The notes beneath the pieces are model-generated. The model was given only the letters and a program-made list of their open reading frames with translations. It was not told the origin of the DNA and searched no databases. A stretch of 57,992 bases of DNA from positions 1 through 57,992 of the forward strand of contig CAYPIE010000033.1 in assembly GCA_964410665.1 (NCBI GenBank), written 5' to 3'. This document shows, in pieces, positions 26,785-36,423 of the stretch. Origin of the DNA: CAYPIE01 sp964410665. Lineage in GTDB: Bacteria; Planctomycetota; Planctomycetia; Gemmatales; Gemmataceae. Position 1 is the first letter of the stretch, and each line of letters begins with the position of its first letter. The position numbers were made by a program, and so were the translations under genes.

Positions 26785-27618
26785 TCATTCGGCCAGCCCA
26801 GTAGTCAGCCGTTCCAACGCGGACATGCCAAGTTCCGCAACTTGCGTCACCTTCACCTGCCATAGCACCGGGTTCAGCAGTTCCAGCGACAGCCAACCGC
26901 CGTAGCCAATCGCGCGTAACCGTTCCAAGATGGGAGCAAAGCGAAAATCCCCTTCGCCCGGCAGCACACGATCGGCATCACGGGCCAACTCTCGGGGAAT
27001 ACCGGCAACGTCCGAGACTTGCACAAACGCTAGATTCTTCGCCGTGAGCCGCTCGAGATCCTCGGGTTTACTGGGACCGGTGTAATAGTGAAACACGTCC
27101 AGGTTCACACCCAAGTTGTCTTCATCACATTGTTCGATGAGGGTCAAGGCCGTGTCCAAGCAGGAACAGAACGTGTCCGAACCTCGAAACTCCAGGGCCA
27201 GTTGGACCTGATAAGCCGCCGCCCACTGGGCCGCTTGCGTCAAGGACACCACCGCTCGCTGCAGATCGGAATCATCGAGCTTCCGCACAAAGTCGGCAAC
27301 CACCAGCAGGGTCGGAATGCCAAATACCTGACACAATTCCAGACGCTGGCGAAAGTGGTCAAAGTGGGCCTTGCGTGCTTCGCCTTGGCTGAGCAATAGG
27401 CCTCCCTGGTAGGCGGCCGCGGCCAGAGTGATGCCCCGATCGGACAGCAGCTTCTGGGTGGCTTCCACGGAATGAGACTTGAGGTGCTCCTCGAGCTTGG
27501 TCAGCCAAACTTCCAGGGCTGTGCAGCCTCCATCGGCATAACCGTGGACATCCTCGGCAAACGGCGTCGGCATGGTCGTAGCCTGGCTAATGCAGCATTT
27601 CACAAGCGTTCGCTCCAA
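26785..27618 (-). CDS. Sugar phosphate isomerase/epimerase (AP endonuclease 2-like TIM barrel)
   Basis: The 277-residue protein begins MERTLVKCCISQATTMPTPFAEDVHGYADGGCTALEVW, the N-terminal pattern of xylose-isomerase-like TIM barrels. Metal-ligand-type blocks follow: LALEFRGSDTFCSCLDTALTLIEQ (Glu), LGVNLDVFHYYTGPS (Asp, His), FVQVSDVAGIPREL and RVLPGEGDFRFAPILERLRAIGYGGWLSLELLN (Glu). It is cytoplasmic and probably isomerises a keto-sugar or inositol derivative; the substrate is unknown. The gene stands alone, divergent from the TPR/haem gene. Confidence 0.85.
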   Translation of the reverse strand: MERTLVKCCISQATTMPTPFAEDVHGYADGGCTALEVWLTKLEEHLKSHSVEATQKLLSDRGITLAAAAYQGGLLLSQGEARKAHFDHFRQRLELCQVFGIPTLLVVADFVRKLDDSDLQRAVVSLTQAAQWAAAYQVQLALEFRGSDTFCSCLDTALTLIEQCDEDNLGVNLDVFHYYTGPSKPEDLERLTAKNLAFVQVSDVAGIPRELARDADRVLPGEGDFRFAPILERLRAIGYGGWLSLELLNPVLWQVKVTQVAELGMSALERLTTGLAE

Positions 27619-27799
27619 AAAAGTCCGCCGCAGGCGCGGGGTCGCAGGCCTAGACTCACGTTCCAGGATACGACGCGGTTGCCACCCCGCCCAGAGCGGT
27701 CACCCTTGTCTCATTGCTGCATTTTCGGAAAGATGCTCGCATCCTCTGCGAACAACCTCCTATCCCGGTGCTTCTGTCAACATGCAAGGAGACTTTTTT

Positions 27800-28546
27800 A
27801 TGTCGAAGTCCCAATTCCGTCTCGGGGCAGCACTCATCGTTTTTAGCAGCGTAGCCTGGCTTTGCTGGAGCCTCCTGGGAGCCCACACTGCAACCCTCGT
27901 GGCCCAGGAACCCACTGAAAAACCGGTCGAACGCTTCGATCTCGAGGTCCGCGAGGATCTGTTCCGCGGCTTCGCCGGCGATGCCAAAGCGCTTGAACGA
28001 GGCATCCAGGGCTGTGCGGCGGTGCTGGCGACCAATCCCAAACACGCCGAGGCACTGGTCTGGCACGGCTCCGCGTTGATGTTCAAAGCCGGCCAGGCCT
28101 TCGCCAAGAATGACGTCCCCAATGGCATGCAGCTCTGGACGCGCTCCCTGAAAGAAATGGACGAGGCGGTCAAGCTGGCCCCCAATAATGTCGGCGTGCG
28201 GATTCCACGGGGTGCGGTTCTGTTGGCCGCTGCGCGGAATGTGCCCATTGAAGCCCAGGCCAAGATGCTTCTGCGCAAAGCCAAAGAAGATTGGGAAATC
28301 GTGTACAAACAACACAAAAACATTTTAGAAAAACTTGGCAAACACCCCCGCGGCGAACTGCTGTTCGGCCTGGCCGAGGCGGCACGCCGCACCGGTGCGG
28401 AAGACCAGGCCAAAGCCTACTTGCAAAAGATCCTCGTCCTGAATCCCGACACTCCGTACGCCCGTGAGGCGAAGGAATGGTTGGCCAAGCCCGAACGAAA
28501 TACTCACAACTGCATCGGCTGTCATAATCCGCAGGCGAACGACTGA
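27800..28546 (+). CDS. Exported TPR-like protein ending in a CxxCH motif
   Basis: The start is the ATG at 27800 after AAGGAG; MSKSQFRLGAALIVFSSVAWLCWSLLG forms a signal peptide or anchor. The 248 residues contain helical repeats resembling TPRs (GIQGCAAVLATNPKHAEALVWHGSALMF, MDEAVKLAPNNVGVRIPRGAVLLAAARN, LLFGLAEAARRTGAEDQAKAYLQKILVLNPDTPYA). The last 11 residues carry CIGCH (Cys238-His242), a single haem c attachment motif right at the C-terminus. If haem is attached, this would be a small TPR-scaffolded cytochrome; the motif could also bind zinc. The function is unknown. Confidence 0.75.
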   Translation: MSKSQFRLGAALIVFSSVAWLCWSLLGAHTATLVAQEPTEKPVERFDLEVREDLFRGFAGDAKALERGIQGCAAVLATNPKHAEALVWHGSALMFKAGQAFAKNDVPNGMQLWTRSLKEMDEAVKLAPNNVGVRIPRGAVLLAAARNVPIEAQAKMLLRKAKEDWEIVYKQHKNILEKLGKHPRGELLFGLAEAARRTGAEDQAKAYLQKILVLNPDTPYAREAKEWLAKPERNTHNCIGCHNPQAND

Positions 28547-28754
28547 TCGGTTTTGCCCGATGTCGCGGCTTGGCACACCTGTTCCAAGTCGTGACTTCCT
28601 ACCCAGTCACTCATTCGCCCAGGCAGCTCCTTCCAGGTTCAGAAATGCCCACCAATTCCCGATAGGATCGAAGGTTGGTAACTTTCCTGGCCTTTCGGGC
28701 GTTGGTCCCCGTCCAAGTCTCGGTGACTGCAGGAGGCGGTTCTGGAGAATCCCC

Positions 28755-30299
28755 ATGCTCGCTCGCCCCCTACTGCAACCACCCTTCCTCAAATTGCGCT
28801 TCGCCAACCAGTCAATCGCGTCCTGGTTTATCCTCCTCTTGGGGGTCTATCTCACCGGGCATACGCTGATACGGCTTCTGCTCTGGCGCAACCTGGAATA
28901 CGATGAGGCGGAACAACTCATTTTTGTCCAAACGCTGGCATGGGGTTATTCGAGTCAACCCCCTTTATATACTTGGCTCCTCTGGGGCTGGGTTCAACTG
29001 CTCGGTCCGAGCGTGGCGGCAATCGCGCTGCTCAAAGCCAGTCTGCTTGCTGCTCTGTATGGCTTGCTGTTCTTGGTCAGCCGCCGGGTGCTGAAGGATC
29101 CACGATTGGCCCTTTTGACCGCCTTTTCCCCTCTGCTGATCTCGGCTTTTGCCTGGGAGGGCATCCGTACCCTAACGCATACCATGTTGTTGTGTGTGCT
29201 GTTCCTGGCCAGCTGGCACAGCCTACTGCGGATTCAAGCCTCTGGAAAAACACGGGACTTTCTCTTGTTGGGACTGTGGCTGGGACTGGGCCTGTTGGCC
29301 AAGTACAACGCTGTGCTCTACAGTGCCGCGCTGCTGGGAGCGGCCTTGTCGCTCCGTGCTTGGCGGCAATGCTTATGCGAGCGTCGTCTGATCCTGACCC
29401 TAGGTCTCGCCCTGACCATCGCCGCGCCGCACGCCTTTTGGTTGATGGATCACTTTCATGAAGCCACCCACAGTGTCTTGCGTCACTCCGCACAGCCAGG
29501 AATGCCGGCCCCGCCCGGGATCCCGGCCGGGCTGGGCAATCTTGGAAAAAACCTAGCCGTGGGCCTCGTCCCCTTGGTCGTCGCCGCCATCTGCTTTGCT
29601 CCGAGTTGCCTTCCTGGTCGCCAATCCACCGATCCCTTGGTGCGTTTGCTGGACCGCTTCTGCTTGGTCACCCTCGGCTTGTTGGTCGGGCTGTTGATCC
29701 TGACCGAGGTTCGCAACTTTCGCCTGCACTGGTTTGGTCCGCTGTTGTTGGTCCTGCCACTCGCTTTTTTTGCCCATTATGGCCGCGCTCACCTTCCCGC
29801 GGCCGGCATCCGTCGCTACGGCTTGGTCCTGGCGGTGTCCGCGGTCGCCATTCTGGGTGTCCGGCTGGCCACCTTATGCTTCGACTATCAACAGGGGATG
29901 TTTCAGACCCGGGATTTTCTCTACGCCACCCAGACCGCCCGAGCGCGTCAACTCGGTTTTGGCCACGGACGGATCATTGCCGGCGATCCGGTCACGGCGG
30001 GCTACCAACGTCTCTATTATCCGGAAGTCCCCGTTGAGTGCTTGCACTATCCGGTCATGCACCCGCCCGTGCTAGAACGGAACCAACCCACGCTGCTCGT
30101 ATGGGACGCAACCCACCAACCAATGGCTCCGATCGGGGCCGCCCATGCCCCGCGCACGTCGGGGCCCGTATGTCAGCTGATCGAGGTTGCCCCGTGCGTC
30201 TTCGACAGCTCAACCAAACGTTTGGGATTTTGTTACTTCCCGGCCACACACCCTGCGGCCTTGCCCGTCGCCACGGGGTTCCCGCTCACCCCGCGCTGA
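28755..30299 (+). CDS. GT39/PMT-like integral membrane glycosyltransferase
   Basis: The ATG at 28755 (GGAG upstream) gives 514 residues; the longer open frame contains no family sequence before it. The protein has about ten hydrophobic helices. The first luminal loop carries WRNLEYDEAEQLIFVQTLAWGYSSQPPLYTWLL, where Asp50-Glu51 is the catalytic acidic pair of ArnT/PMT-type transferases that use polyprenyl-phosphate sugars. It probably adds a sugar to a lipid or protein at the outer face of the membrane. Acceptor and sugar are unknown. Confidence 0.88.
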   Translation: MLARPLLQPPFLKLRFANQSIASWFILLLGVYLTGHTLIRLLLWRNLEYDEAEQLIFVQTLAWGYSSQPPLYTWLLWGWVQLLGPSVAAIALLKASLLAALYGLLFLVSRRVLKDPRLALLTAFSPLLISAFAWEGIRTLTHTMLLCVLFLASWHSLLRIQASGKTRDFLLLGLWLGLGLLAKYNAVLYSAALLGAALSLRAWRQCLCERRLILTLGLALTIAAPHAFWLMDHFHEATHSVLRHSAQPGMPAPPGIPAGLGNLGKNLAVGLVPLVVAAICFAPSCLPGRQSTDPLVRLLDRFCLVTLGLLVGLLILTEVRNFRLHWFGPLLLVLPLAFFAHYGRAHLPAAGIRRYGLVLAVSAVAILGVRLATLCFDYQQGMFQTRDFLYATQTARARQLGFGHGRIIAGDPVTAGYQRLYYPEVPVECLHYPVMHPPVLERNQPTLLVWDATHQPMAPIGAAHAPRTSGPVCQLIEVAPCVFDSSTKRLGFCYFPATHPAALPVATGFPLTPR

Positions 30300-30504
30300 A
30301 CCTCAGGTTCTGGTTTTATCGGTTCTGTTGATCCTACACTTCTTGGGGTCTGAACCTGGCAAACCTGCTATGCGGTCTGGTTGATTCAATCGGACCCTCC
30401 TTGCCGATCTCCCATACATCCAGCCAAGGACGGCTTTCCAACCTGTCCAGAAGAAACTCGATGGCATGTCGAGACTTCTGTCATTGCTCAACGGAGTGTG
30501 AGAG

Positions 30505-31572
30505 ATGCATGCATGCTTGTTGCCTTTACTGGTTGCGGGAACGGTGATCACCGAGCCGACACCTCCTACCGCCACTCCCCCGTCCATCGCGACCCCTCCA
30601 CCACATATCAGCCCAGCGCCCTCGACGCCAAGTGGCACGTCCGCTTCGGTGGTCAACTCCTCCACGATCACGGGACCCGTGTTGATGGAACCTCTGCATG
30701 CCGCCCCCGGCCCCTTTGCCCCGGACTGGTTGGGCGATTGCTGTACGTCGCCGCCCAGCCGTGGCTTCTTGGAAAGCGACCACGCCTTTCCAGGCTTTAT
30801 TGGGCCGATTAGCAATCCCATTCTGTCCAAGGATCCCCGCTCGCTGACCGAAGCCCGAGCCTTGTTTATTCATAATGTTGTCGATGCGTCCAATCCTGTT
30901 GGCCTGGATACCTTTCAGGCCTACGCCCTGCAGGTCCGCCTGGCCCTAACCGAGCGGCTCGCATTCATCGCCGACAAGGATGGCTATGCCGTGCTCAATG
31001 ACCGCATGGGCGACTCCAATGATGGTTGGCTCAACGTCGCCGCTGGACTTAAGTATGCGTTTGTCCGTGATGTTGAGCAGCAAATGTTGCTGACCGGCGG
31101 CTTTATGTACGAAATACCCAACGGCGAGGCAGATGTGTTTCAAGGGCAGGGCGATGGGCTGTTTACCGTTTTCTCGACCTTCGGCAAGGAGGTTGCCCAG
31201 CATAACCACTTCCTGGCCACCGTTGGCTACCAGTTCCCCCTGGATGGCAATCAAAACGCTTCCTTCTGGTACACCAGCCTGCACGTGGACCGCCACATCG
31301 GACGAGGCTTCTACCCATTGCTAGAACTCAACTGGTTCCACTACACTTCCGGCGGCGATCGTGGTATCCCCGGTGCCATCGGAGACGGGGATGGACTGAT
31401 TAATATTGGTACGGACGATCTCTCGGGCAACGATCTAGTCACCATGGCCGTTGGTTTAAAGGCAGTGCGGACGCGCCACTGTGAGATCGGTACCGCATGG
31501 GAGTTTCCGTTGTCGCCCCGGCACGACTTGATCAATAACCGACTCACCGTGGAACTCATTCTGCGATACTAG
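30505..31572 (+). CDS. Exported beta-rich surface protein of unknown function
   Basis: The 355-residue protein starts with a short hydrophobic leader (MHACLLPLLVAGTVI) followed by a Pro/Thr/Ser-rich linker (about 17-60). The rest is beta-rich, with alternating strands (AYALQVRLALTERLAFIADKDGY, LNVAAGLKYAFV, LTGGFMYEIPNGE, NHFLATVGYQFPLDG, ASFWYTSLHVDRHIG, LTVELILRY) ending in an aromatic residue. This is the look of a porin-like outer-membrane barrel, though no Pfam family is recognised. It lies between the glycosyltransferase and the TPR-CHAT gene on the same strand, with gaps of 205 and 108 bp. Confidence 0.65.
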   Translation: MHACLLPLLVAGTVITEPTPPTATPPSIATPPPHISPAPSTPSGTSASVVNSSTITGPVLMEPLHAAPGPFAPDWLGDCCTSPPSRGFLESDHAFPGFIGPISNPILSKDPRSLTEARALFIHNVVDASNPVGLDTFQAYALQVRLALTERLAFIADKDGYAVLNDRMGDSNDGWLNVAAGLKYAFVRDVEQQMLLTGGFMYEIPNGEADVFQGQGDGLFTVFSTFGKEVAQHNHFLATVGYQFPLDGNQNASFWYTSLHVDRHIGRGFYPLLELNWFHYTSGGDRGIPGAIGDGDGLINIGTDDLSGNDLVTMAVGLKAVRTRHCEIGTAWEFPLSPRHDLINNRLTVELILRY

Positions 31573-31680
31573 GCTCGAACTGTTCGAAGGACGGCTTCTG
31601 CAGCGCATTGCGACGAGAATCGCGTAGAATACCCCTAGTAAGCTGATTTTGCGGCCCTGCATTCGACGGGAACTCTGTTG

Positions 31681-34600
31681 ATGGTACCTGAGCAACTCCG
31701 CTCCTTAAGCGAACTCAACCGCGAGATCGCCGACCTCGTCGAGGCAGGCCGGTATCTCACCGCATTGCCGCTCGCCACGCAGGCCTGTGAGCTCGGCCAA
31801 GCGCGTGGCCCGGAAAATGACCCGGACCTGGCCGAATGTCTCGATCACCTCGCGGATCTGCATCGGGAACTCGGCCAGTATGCCCTGGCGGAATCGCCGT
31901 ATCTACAGGCCTTAAAAATTCGCTCGGCCGTCCATGGCAAAAATCATCCGGATTTTGCCCACAGCCTCCACGGACTGGGCCGCCTTTATGAAGAAATGGG
32001 CAACTATAGCTCGGCCGAGTCCTTGTTGCAGCAAGCTCTGTCGATCCGACGCTCCGCCCTGGGCGAAGATCACCCGGACACCGCCCAGAGCTTGCAATCC
32101 TTAGGGACACTCTCAGAATCCTTAGGACGATTGACCCAGGCCGAGGCCTTCGCTCGCCAGGCGCTGGAGATTCGCCGGCGGACTTTGGGCGAACACCACT
32201 CGGATTTTGCCCAGAGTCTCCAGTTGCTTGCACGCCTCACCGGGGAGCGCGGTCAACTGGCTCAAGCCGAGCAGATGACCCGTCAGGCCCTGGAGATACG
32301 TCGGCTGGCGCTGGGGGAGGATCATCCCGATTTTGCCGGCAGCCTGGCTTCTTTGGCCTCGCTGTCCGGTTTTCGCGGCAACCTTCAGGAAGCGCAGACC
32401 CTTGCGGTGCAGGCCCGTGAATTGTTCCAGCGAACCCTGGGCGAAGATCATCCCGACTATGCCCATACGCTGAGCTTGTTGGCCGGCTTCACCGGCTGGC
32501 AGGGGAATCATGTCGAGGCAACACGACTGGCCCGGCAATCGCTGGATATTCGTCGCCGCGTCTTAGGTGAACGCCATCGGGCCTTCTCCAATGGGCTGCT
32601 CACCCTAGCCTGGGTGCACCGCGGCGGTCAGGAACTCGATGCGGCCGAAGCATTGGTCCGCCAGGCCCTGGAGATTCAGAAAGCAACCCTGGGCGAAACC
32701 CATTTCGAGCATGCCGAGTGTCTGTGCGAGTTGGGCTCGTTGCTCAATGCCCAGGGGCGTTACGATGAGGCCGAACCGTTGTTTCGCCGTGGCCTGGCCC
32801 GCCTTTATGAACACTTTGGCGAGCAACACCCAGCGATTGCCGCCGCCTTACTCGACTTGTCCTGGGCGGTATTGATGCGCGATGCCACCGCGGAGGCAGA
32901 GAGCTTGGCCCAACAAGCGCTCGACTCGATCCGCGTGCTCTTTGGCGAGCAGCACCCCGAAATGGGCCGCGGCCTCGAGCACCTTGCCGGTCTATATCAG
33001 CATTCGGGTCGTCTCGAAGCGGCCCGAGGTCTGTATCCGCGCATCCTGGAGATCGCCCAAAACGTCTGGGGTGAGGCCCATGCCACCCATCTTGAACTTC
33101 TCCGCAAAGCCGCGGCCTTGGACATGGCCGTCGGTGGAGTCAATGAAGCCGAGCAAAAATTGCGTCGCGTCCTCGAGTTGACCGAACAGAATTATGGCCC
33201 GACGCACCTGCGGACGGTACACAGTCGCCACGCCCTGGCCAACTTTTATCACGCCATCGGCCAACATGCCCAGGCCGAGCCGTTCTATCAGCAGGTGCTC
33301 GACGCCTATCGCCCCGAACCCGACACCGAACCCGACCCCGACTACCTGGCCGCCCTCCAGGACCTGGGTCGCATGTACCATGCCCTCGGGAATCTGCCCG
33401 CCGCCGAGGTCCGTCTCCGCGAGGTGCTCGAACTCCGCGAACAGTATAGTGATCCCGAAGATCCAGCGTACATGCACACCTTAAGTGATCTTGGCGGTCT
33501 CTATCACGACACCGGCAACTTCACCGCTGCCGAGACGCTTTATCAGCGTGCCCTCGATCTCAATCTAGAACATCATGGCGAGCACTCAACAGAAGTGGCC
33601 CGCAGTCGCCATGATCTCGCCTTGCTCTATCAGGCCATGGGCGATCATGAGAACGCCGAGCCGTTGTTCCGACAGGCTCTGGAAACTTATCAAAGTCTGT
33701 ATGAGCGTACTCATCCCGATGTGCTCCGACTCATGCATGGCTTTGCCTTGTTCTATCAAGCCAAGGGAGAGTTTGGCCCAGCCATCCAGCTGCTCCGCGA
33801 GGTCGTCGCCCTGCAACGCCAAGTGCTCCCTGCCGATCATCCGGCGCTGGCCAGTACGCTCAACGATCTCGGCCTCCTCCTGTTGACCTTAGGCAGCTAT
33901 GTCGCTGCCGAACCGCTCTTGCAAGAAGCCCGGATGATCAACCGCCACGCCCTGAGCGGCGAACAGGCGGTCCATGCCGCCGATCGCTTCAACCTGGCCC
34001 AGTTTCACAAGGCGGTCGGGAACTTTGAACAAGCACGCAGCATCGCCCAGGATCTCGTCGAACGGGTCCGCGTGCTCCGTGGCGATGATCATCCTGAACT
34101 GGCCGAAACCTTCAAGTATCTGGCCAGCCTGGAACTTGCCTTACGCGACTACCCCGCCGCCGAGCACCATTTGCGCGCCGCACTCGAGCTATTCCAAGCC
34201 GCGCTCGGCAAGTACCACCTGGTGGTTGCCGAACTCCTGGGCCAGCTCGCCACCATTCGACACCTTCAGGATGACCCAACCGGTGCGGCCTCGCTGCATC
34301 AGCAGGCCATCGCCATTGTGCTCAAGGTAGTCGGCAAAAACCACCCAGCCTACGTCCAAGCAATTGAAGCATTCGCAAGCTTTGAACAGATGTGTGGCCG
34401 CACCGAACAGGCCGTCACCTTCGTCCGTGAGAACTTGGAGATCCTGCAGCGCGCCGCAGGCCACCAGCATCCGATTGTCGCTCCTCACTTGTTACGCCTG
34501 GGAGAGTTACTCGCCACCTTAAAGCGTCCTGAGGAGGCGTTGAACTACTTCCGCCAGGCCGTTGAGCTGCTCAAGAAAACCCCTGGGTCCGAACGCTTAC

Positions 34601-36423
34601 GCTCCAACCCACTGCATCAAATCGCCCTACGCTTGCTCGAGTGTGGCGACCCTCATCAAGCCGAGCAAGTCCTGCGCGAAGTCCTCAATGTGGATCAAAC
34701 AGCCATCGGGATTGACCACCCCGATCTGACCCTCAATTTACGCTCACTGGCCGTACTGGCCGCTCGGACCGGTCGCGATGCCGAGGGACTGACCTACCTG
34801 GAGCAGGCGAACGCCATCCATGATCGGCTTCTCACTTGGATGCCTTCGTTGGTCTCTGAACGCCAACGCGCCCTGTACCTCCAGGCCGTCTTGACCGATA
34901 CCCGACTCCTGGCGGCCTTGGTCGATGGGTGCTTTGCCGATAGCAGCCCCGCCCTACAAACCACTCGGGATCTGATCTTACGCCGTCGCGGTCTGCCCAA
35001 CGAACTACTGCAACCAAGTCGGACATCGCTGTGGCATCGACGCTATCCCGACCTTGAGCCTTACTGGCATCGCCTGCATCTGTTGCAGCGGCAGATTGCG
35101 ACCCGCTATGCCGCTGGCCCGACCTCCGAAGGCAGCGAGTTGCATCAACAGTTGCTCGCCGATTGGGTCGAACAATATCAACAAGTTAAGAAACGTATTG
35201 CTGCAGGCCTGACCCATCCACTGCCGCGTGAGAGCGACACCCTGACGCTCACTGCCCACGATCTAGTCAAACTGCTGCCTGCCGACACGGTGCTCGTCGA
35301 GTTCTGCCGCCTACCCCAGGTGGACTTTCAGGAACCGATGGCAGCTTCGAGCGATGCTCAGGCAGTCGAGAGCTATCGTGCCTATGTGCTTTCACCAGCT
35401 ACTCTGGACGATGCCCGGCCCCTTATGCTTGGGGATGCCGCTACGCTCGACGCCCAGATCGCCGACTACCTCCAGCAGCCGCCAGGTAGCTCGAGCTGGC
35501 AAACGGCGAATCAATCCCTCAGAGAGCAAGTCTGGGATCCGATCAAGCCCTATTTGGGCAGTGCTACTCAGGTCCTGATTGCCCCCACCGGAAGCCTGAG
35601 CTTGCTGCCATTTGCCGCGTTTGTCCAGGAGGGTCGGTGGCTGAGCGAAACGACCTTGCTAAGTATGTTGCCGTGCGGACGGGATCTGGGTCGCAAGCAC
35701 AGCAAACTCGCCCCGGCCAGTCCTCCGGTTCGGATCGGCACCGAACCACCCACACCCCCGCAGCGTTGGTGGCAGCGTCTACCCGGACTAAGCCCTCGCA
35801 CCAGCCATTTTCCCACGCAACCCTCCGTGGTTGATGCGTTGCAGGCGTGCCAACTCGCACCGACCCCCGATCTGGTCGAGCAACTTCAGGGGTTCAAGGG
35901 GCCACGGTTGCTCCAGTTTGTCTGCCCAGCTCAATTGCTTGAGCTCACCAACAGTCCCGCAACCCGCCAGGCAGAACAAAGCCCACCGACACTCGCGGAA
36001 TCCGAAGCGCACTGGACCTCGCCATTACAGCAAACCGTGCTCCGGTTCGCGGTCGAGCCGGCTGTGGATTTGACCGCTGCCACGATTGCCGGCCTGGACT
36101 TGTTGGGTACCCAGATCGTCATCCTGCCAGTGCATCCCTCCGAGGTAAGCCCCAGCCAAGGTGCGGCCTTGCAATTACTGCTCCGTGCGTTCCTGCTGGC
36201 CGGTGCCCGGGGGATCCTGCTGCTCGATGCCGCATTACCCGCAGACGCGCGGCGTTACCTGAGCGAGCAATTCCTCAAGACCATCCAGGACGGCAGCACC
36301 TTCTCGGCGGCCGTCCAGCAGGTACAGCAGCAGTTTCGCCAGCAGTACCCGAACCGGCACGACTGGCTCGGCATTCAATACCTTGGCGACCCCACGCAAA
36401 CCTGGTCTGAGGGCGACGGATGA
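31681..36423 (+). CDS. TPR-CHAT protein with degenerate CHAT domain
   Basis: The 1580-residue protein has about 22 Kinesin-light-chain-like TPRs (roughly residues 10-1070), recognisable by LGEDHPDFAxSLxxLAxL and a following AExxxxQAL. A CHAT (caspase-like) domain follows (about 1190-1580): LLPADTVLVEFCRL, IAPTGSLSLLPFAAFV and DLTAATIAGLDLLGTQIVILPVHPSE...LLLRAFLLAGARGILLLDAAL. Aligned with active CHAT proteases, the catalytic His of ATHG is replaced by Pro1416 (QFVCPA) and the Cys of LSACETG by His1485 (ILPVHPSE). The fold is kept but the dyad is gone, so it is probably a non-proteolytic scaffold. It has no signal peptide. Its stop overlaps the PhzF start (ATGA). Confidence 0.92.
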   Translation: MVPEQLRSLSELNREIADLVEAGRYLTALPLATQACELGQARGPENDPDLAECLDHLADLHRELGQYALAESPYLQALKIRSAVHGKNHPDFAHSLHGLGRLYEEMGNYSSAESLLQQALSIRRSALGEDHPDTAQSLQSLGTLSESLGRLTQAEAFARQALEIRRRTLGEHHSDFAQSLQLLARLTGERGQLAQAEQMTRQALEIRRLALGEDHPDFAGSLASLASLSGFRGNLQEAQTLAVQARELFQRTLGEDHPDYAHTLSLLAGFTGWQGNHVEATRLARQSLDIRRRVLGERHRAFSNGLLTLAWVHRGGQELDAAEALVRQALEIQKATLGETHFEHAECLCELGSLLNAQGRYDEAEPLFRRGLARLYEHFGEQHPAIAAALLDLSWAVLMRDATAEAESLAQQALDSIRVLFGEQHPEMGRGLEHLAGLYQHSGRLEAARGLYPRILEIAQNVWGEAHATHLELLRKAAALDMAVGGVNEAEQKLRRVLELTEQNYGPTHLRTVHSRHALANFYHAIGQHAQAEPFYQQVLDAYRPEPDTEPDPDYLAALQDLGRMYHALGNLPAAEVRLREVLELREQYSDPEDPAYMHTLSDLGGLYHDTGNFTAAETLYQRALDLNLEHHGEHSTEVARSRHDLALLYQAMGDHENAEPLFRQALETYQSLYERTHPDVLRLMHGFALFYQAKGEFGPAIQLLREVVALQRQVLPADHPALASTLNDLGLLLLTLGSYVAAEPLLQEARMINRHALSGEQAVHAADRFNLAQFHKAVGNFEQARSIAQDLVERVRVLRGDDHPELAETFKYLASLELALRDYPAAEHHLRAALELFQAALGKYHLVVAELLGQLATIRHLQDDPTGAASLHQQAIAIVLKVVGKNHPAYVQAIEAFASFEQMCGRTEQAVTFVRENLEILQRAAGHQHPIVAPHLLRLGELLATLKRPEEALNYFRQAVELLKKTPGSERLRSNPLHQIALRLLECGDPHQAEQVLREVLNVDQTAIGIDHPDLTLNLRSLAVLAARTGRDAEGLTYLEQANAIHDRLLTWMPSLVSERQRALYLQAVLTDTRLLAALVDGCFADSSPALQTTRDLILRRRGLPNELLQPSRTSLWHRRYPDLEPYWHRLHLLQRQIATRYAAGPTSEGSELHQQLLADWVEQYQQVKKRIAAGLTHPLPRESDTLTLTAHDLVKLLPADTVLVEFCRLPQVDFQEPMAASSDAQAVESYRAYVLSPATLDDARPLMLGDAATLDAQIADYLQQPPGSSSWQTANQSLREQVWDPIKPYLGSATQVLIAPTGSLSLLPFAAFVQEGRWLSETTLLSMLPCGRDLGRKHSKLAPASPPVRIGTEPPTPPQRWWQRLPGLSPRTSHFPTQPSVVDALQACQLAPTPDLVEQLQGFKGPRLLQFVCPAQLLELTNSPATRQAEQSPPTLAESEAHWTSPLQQTVLRFAVEPAVDLTAATIAGLDLLGTQIVILPVHPSEVSPSQGAALQLLLRAFLLAGARGILLLDAALPADARRYLSEQFLKTIQDGSTFSAAVQQVQQQFRQQYPNRHDWLGIQYLGDPTQTWSEGDG

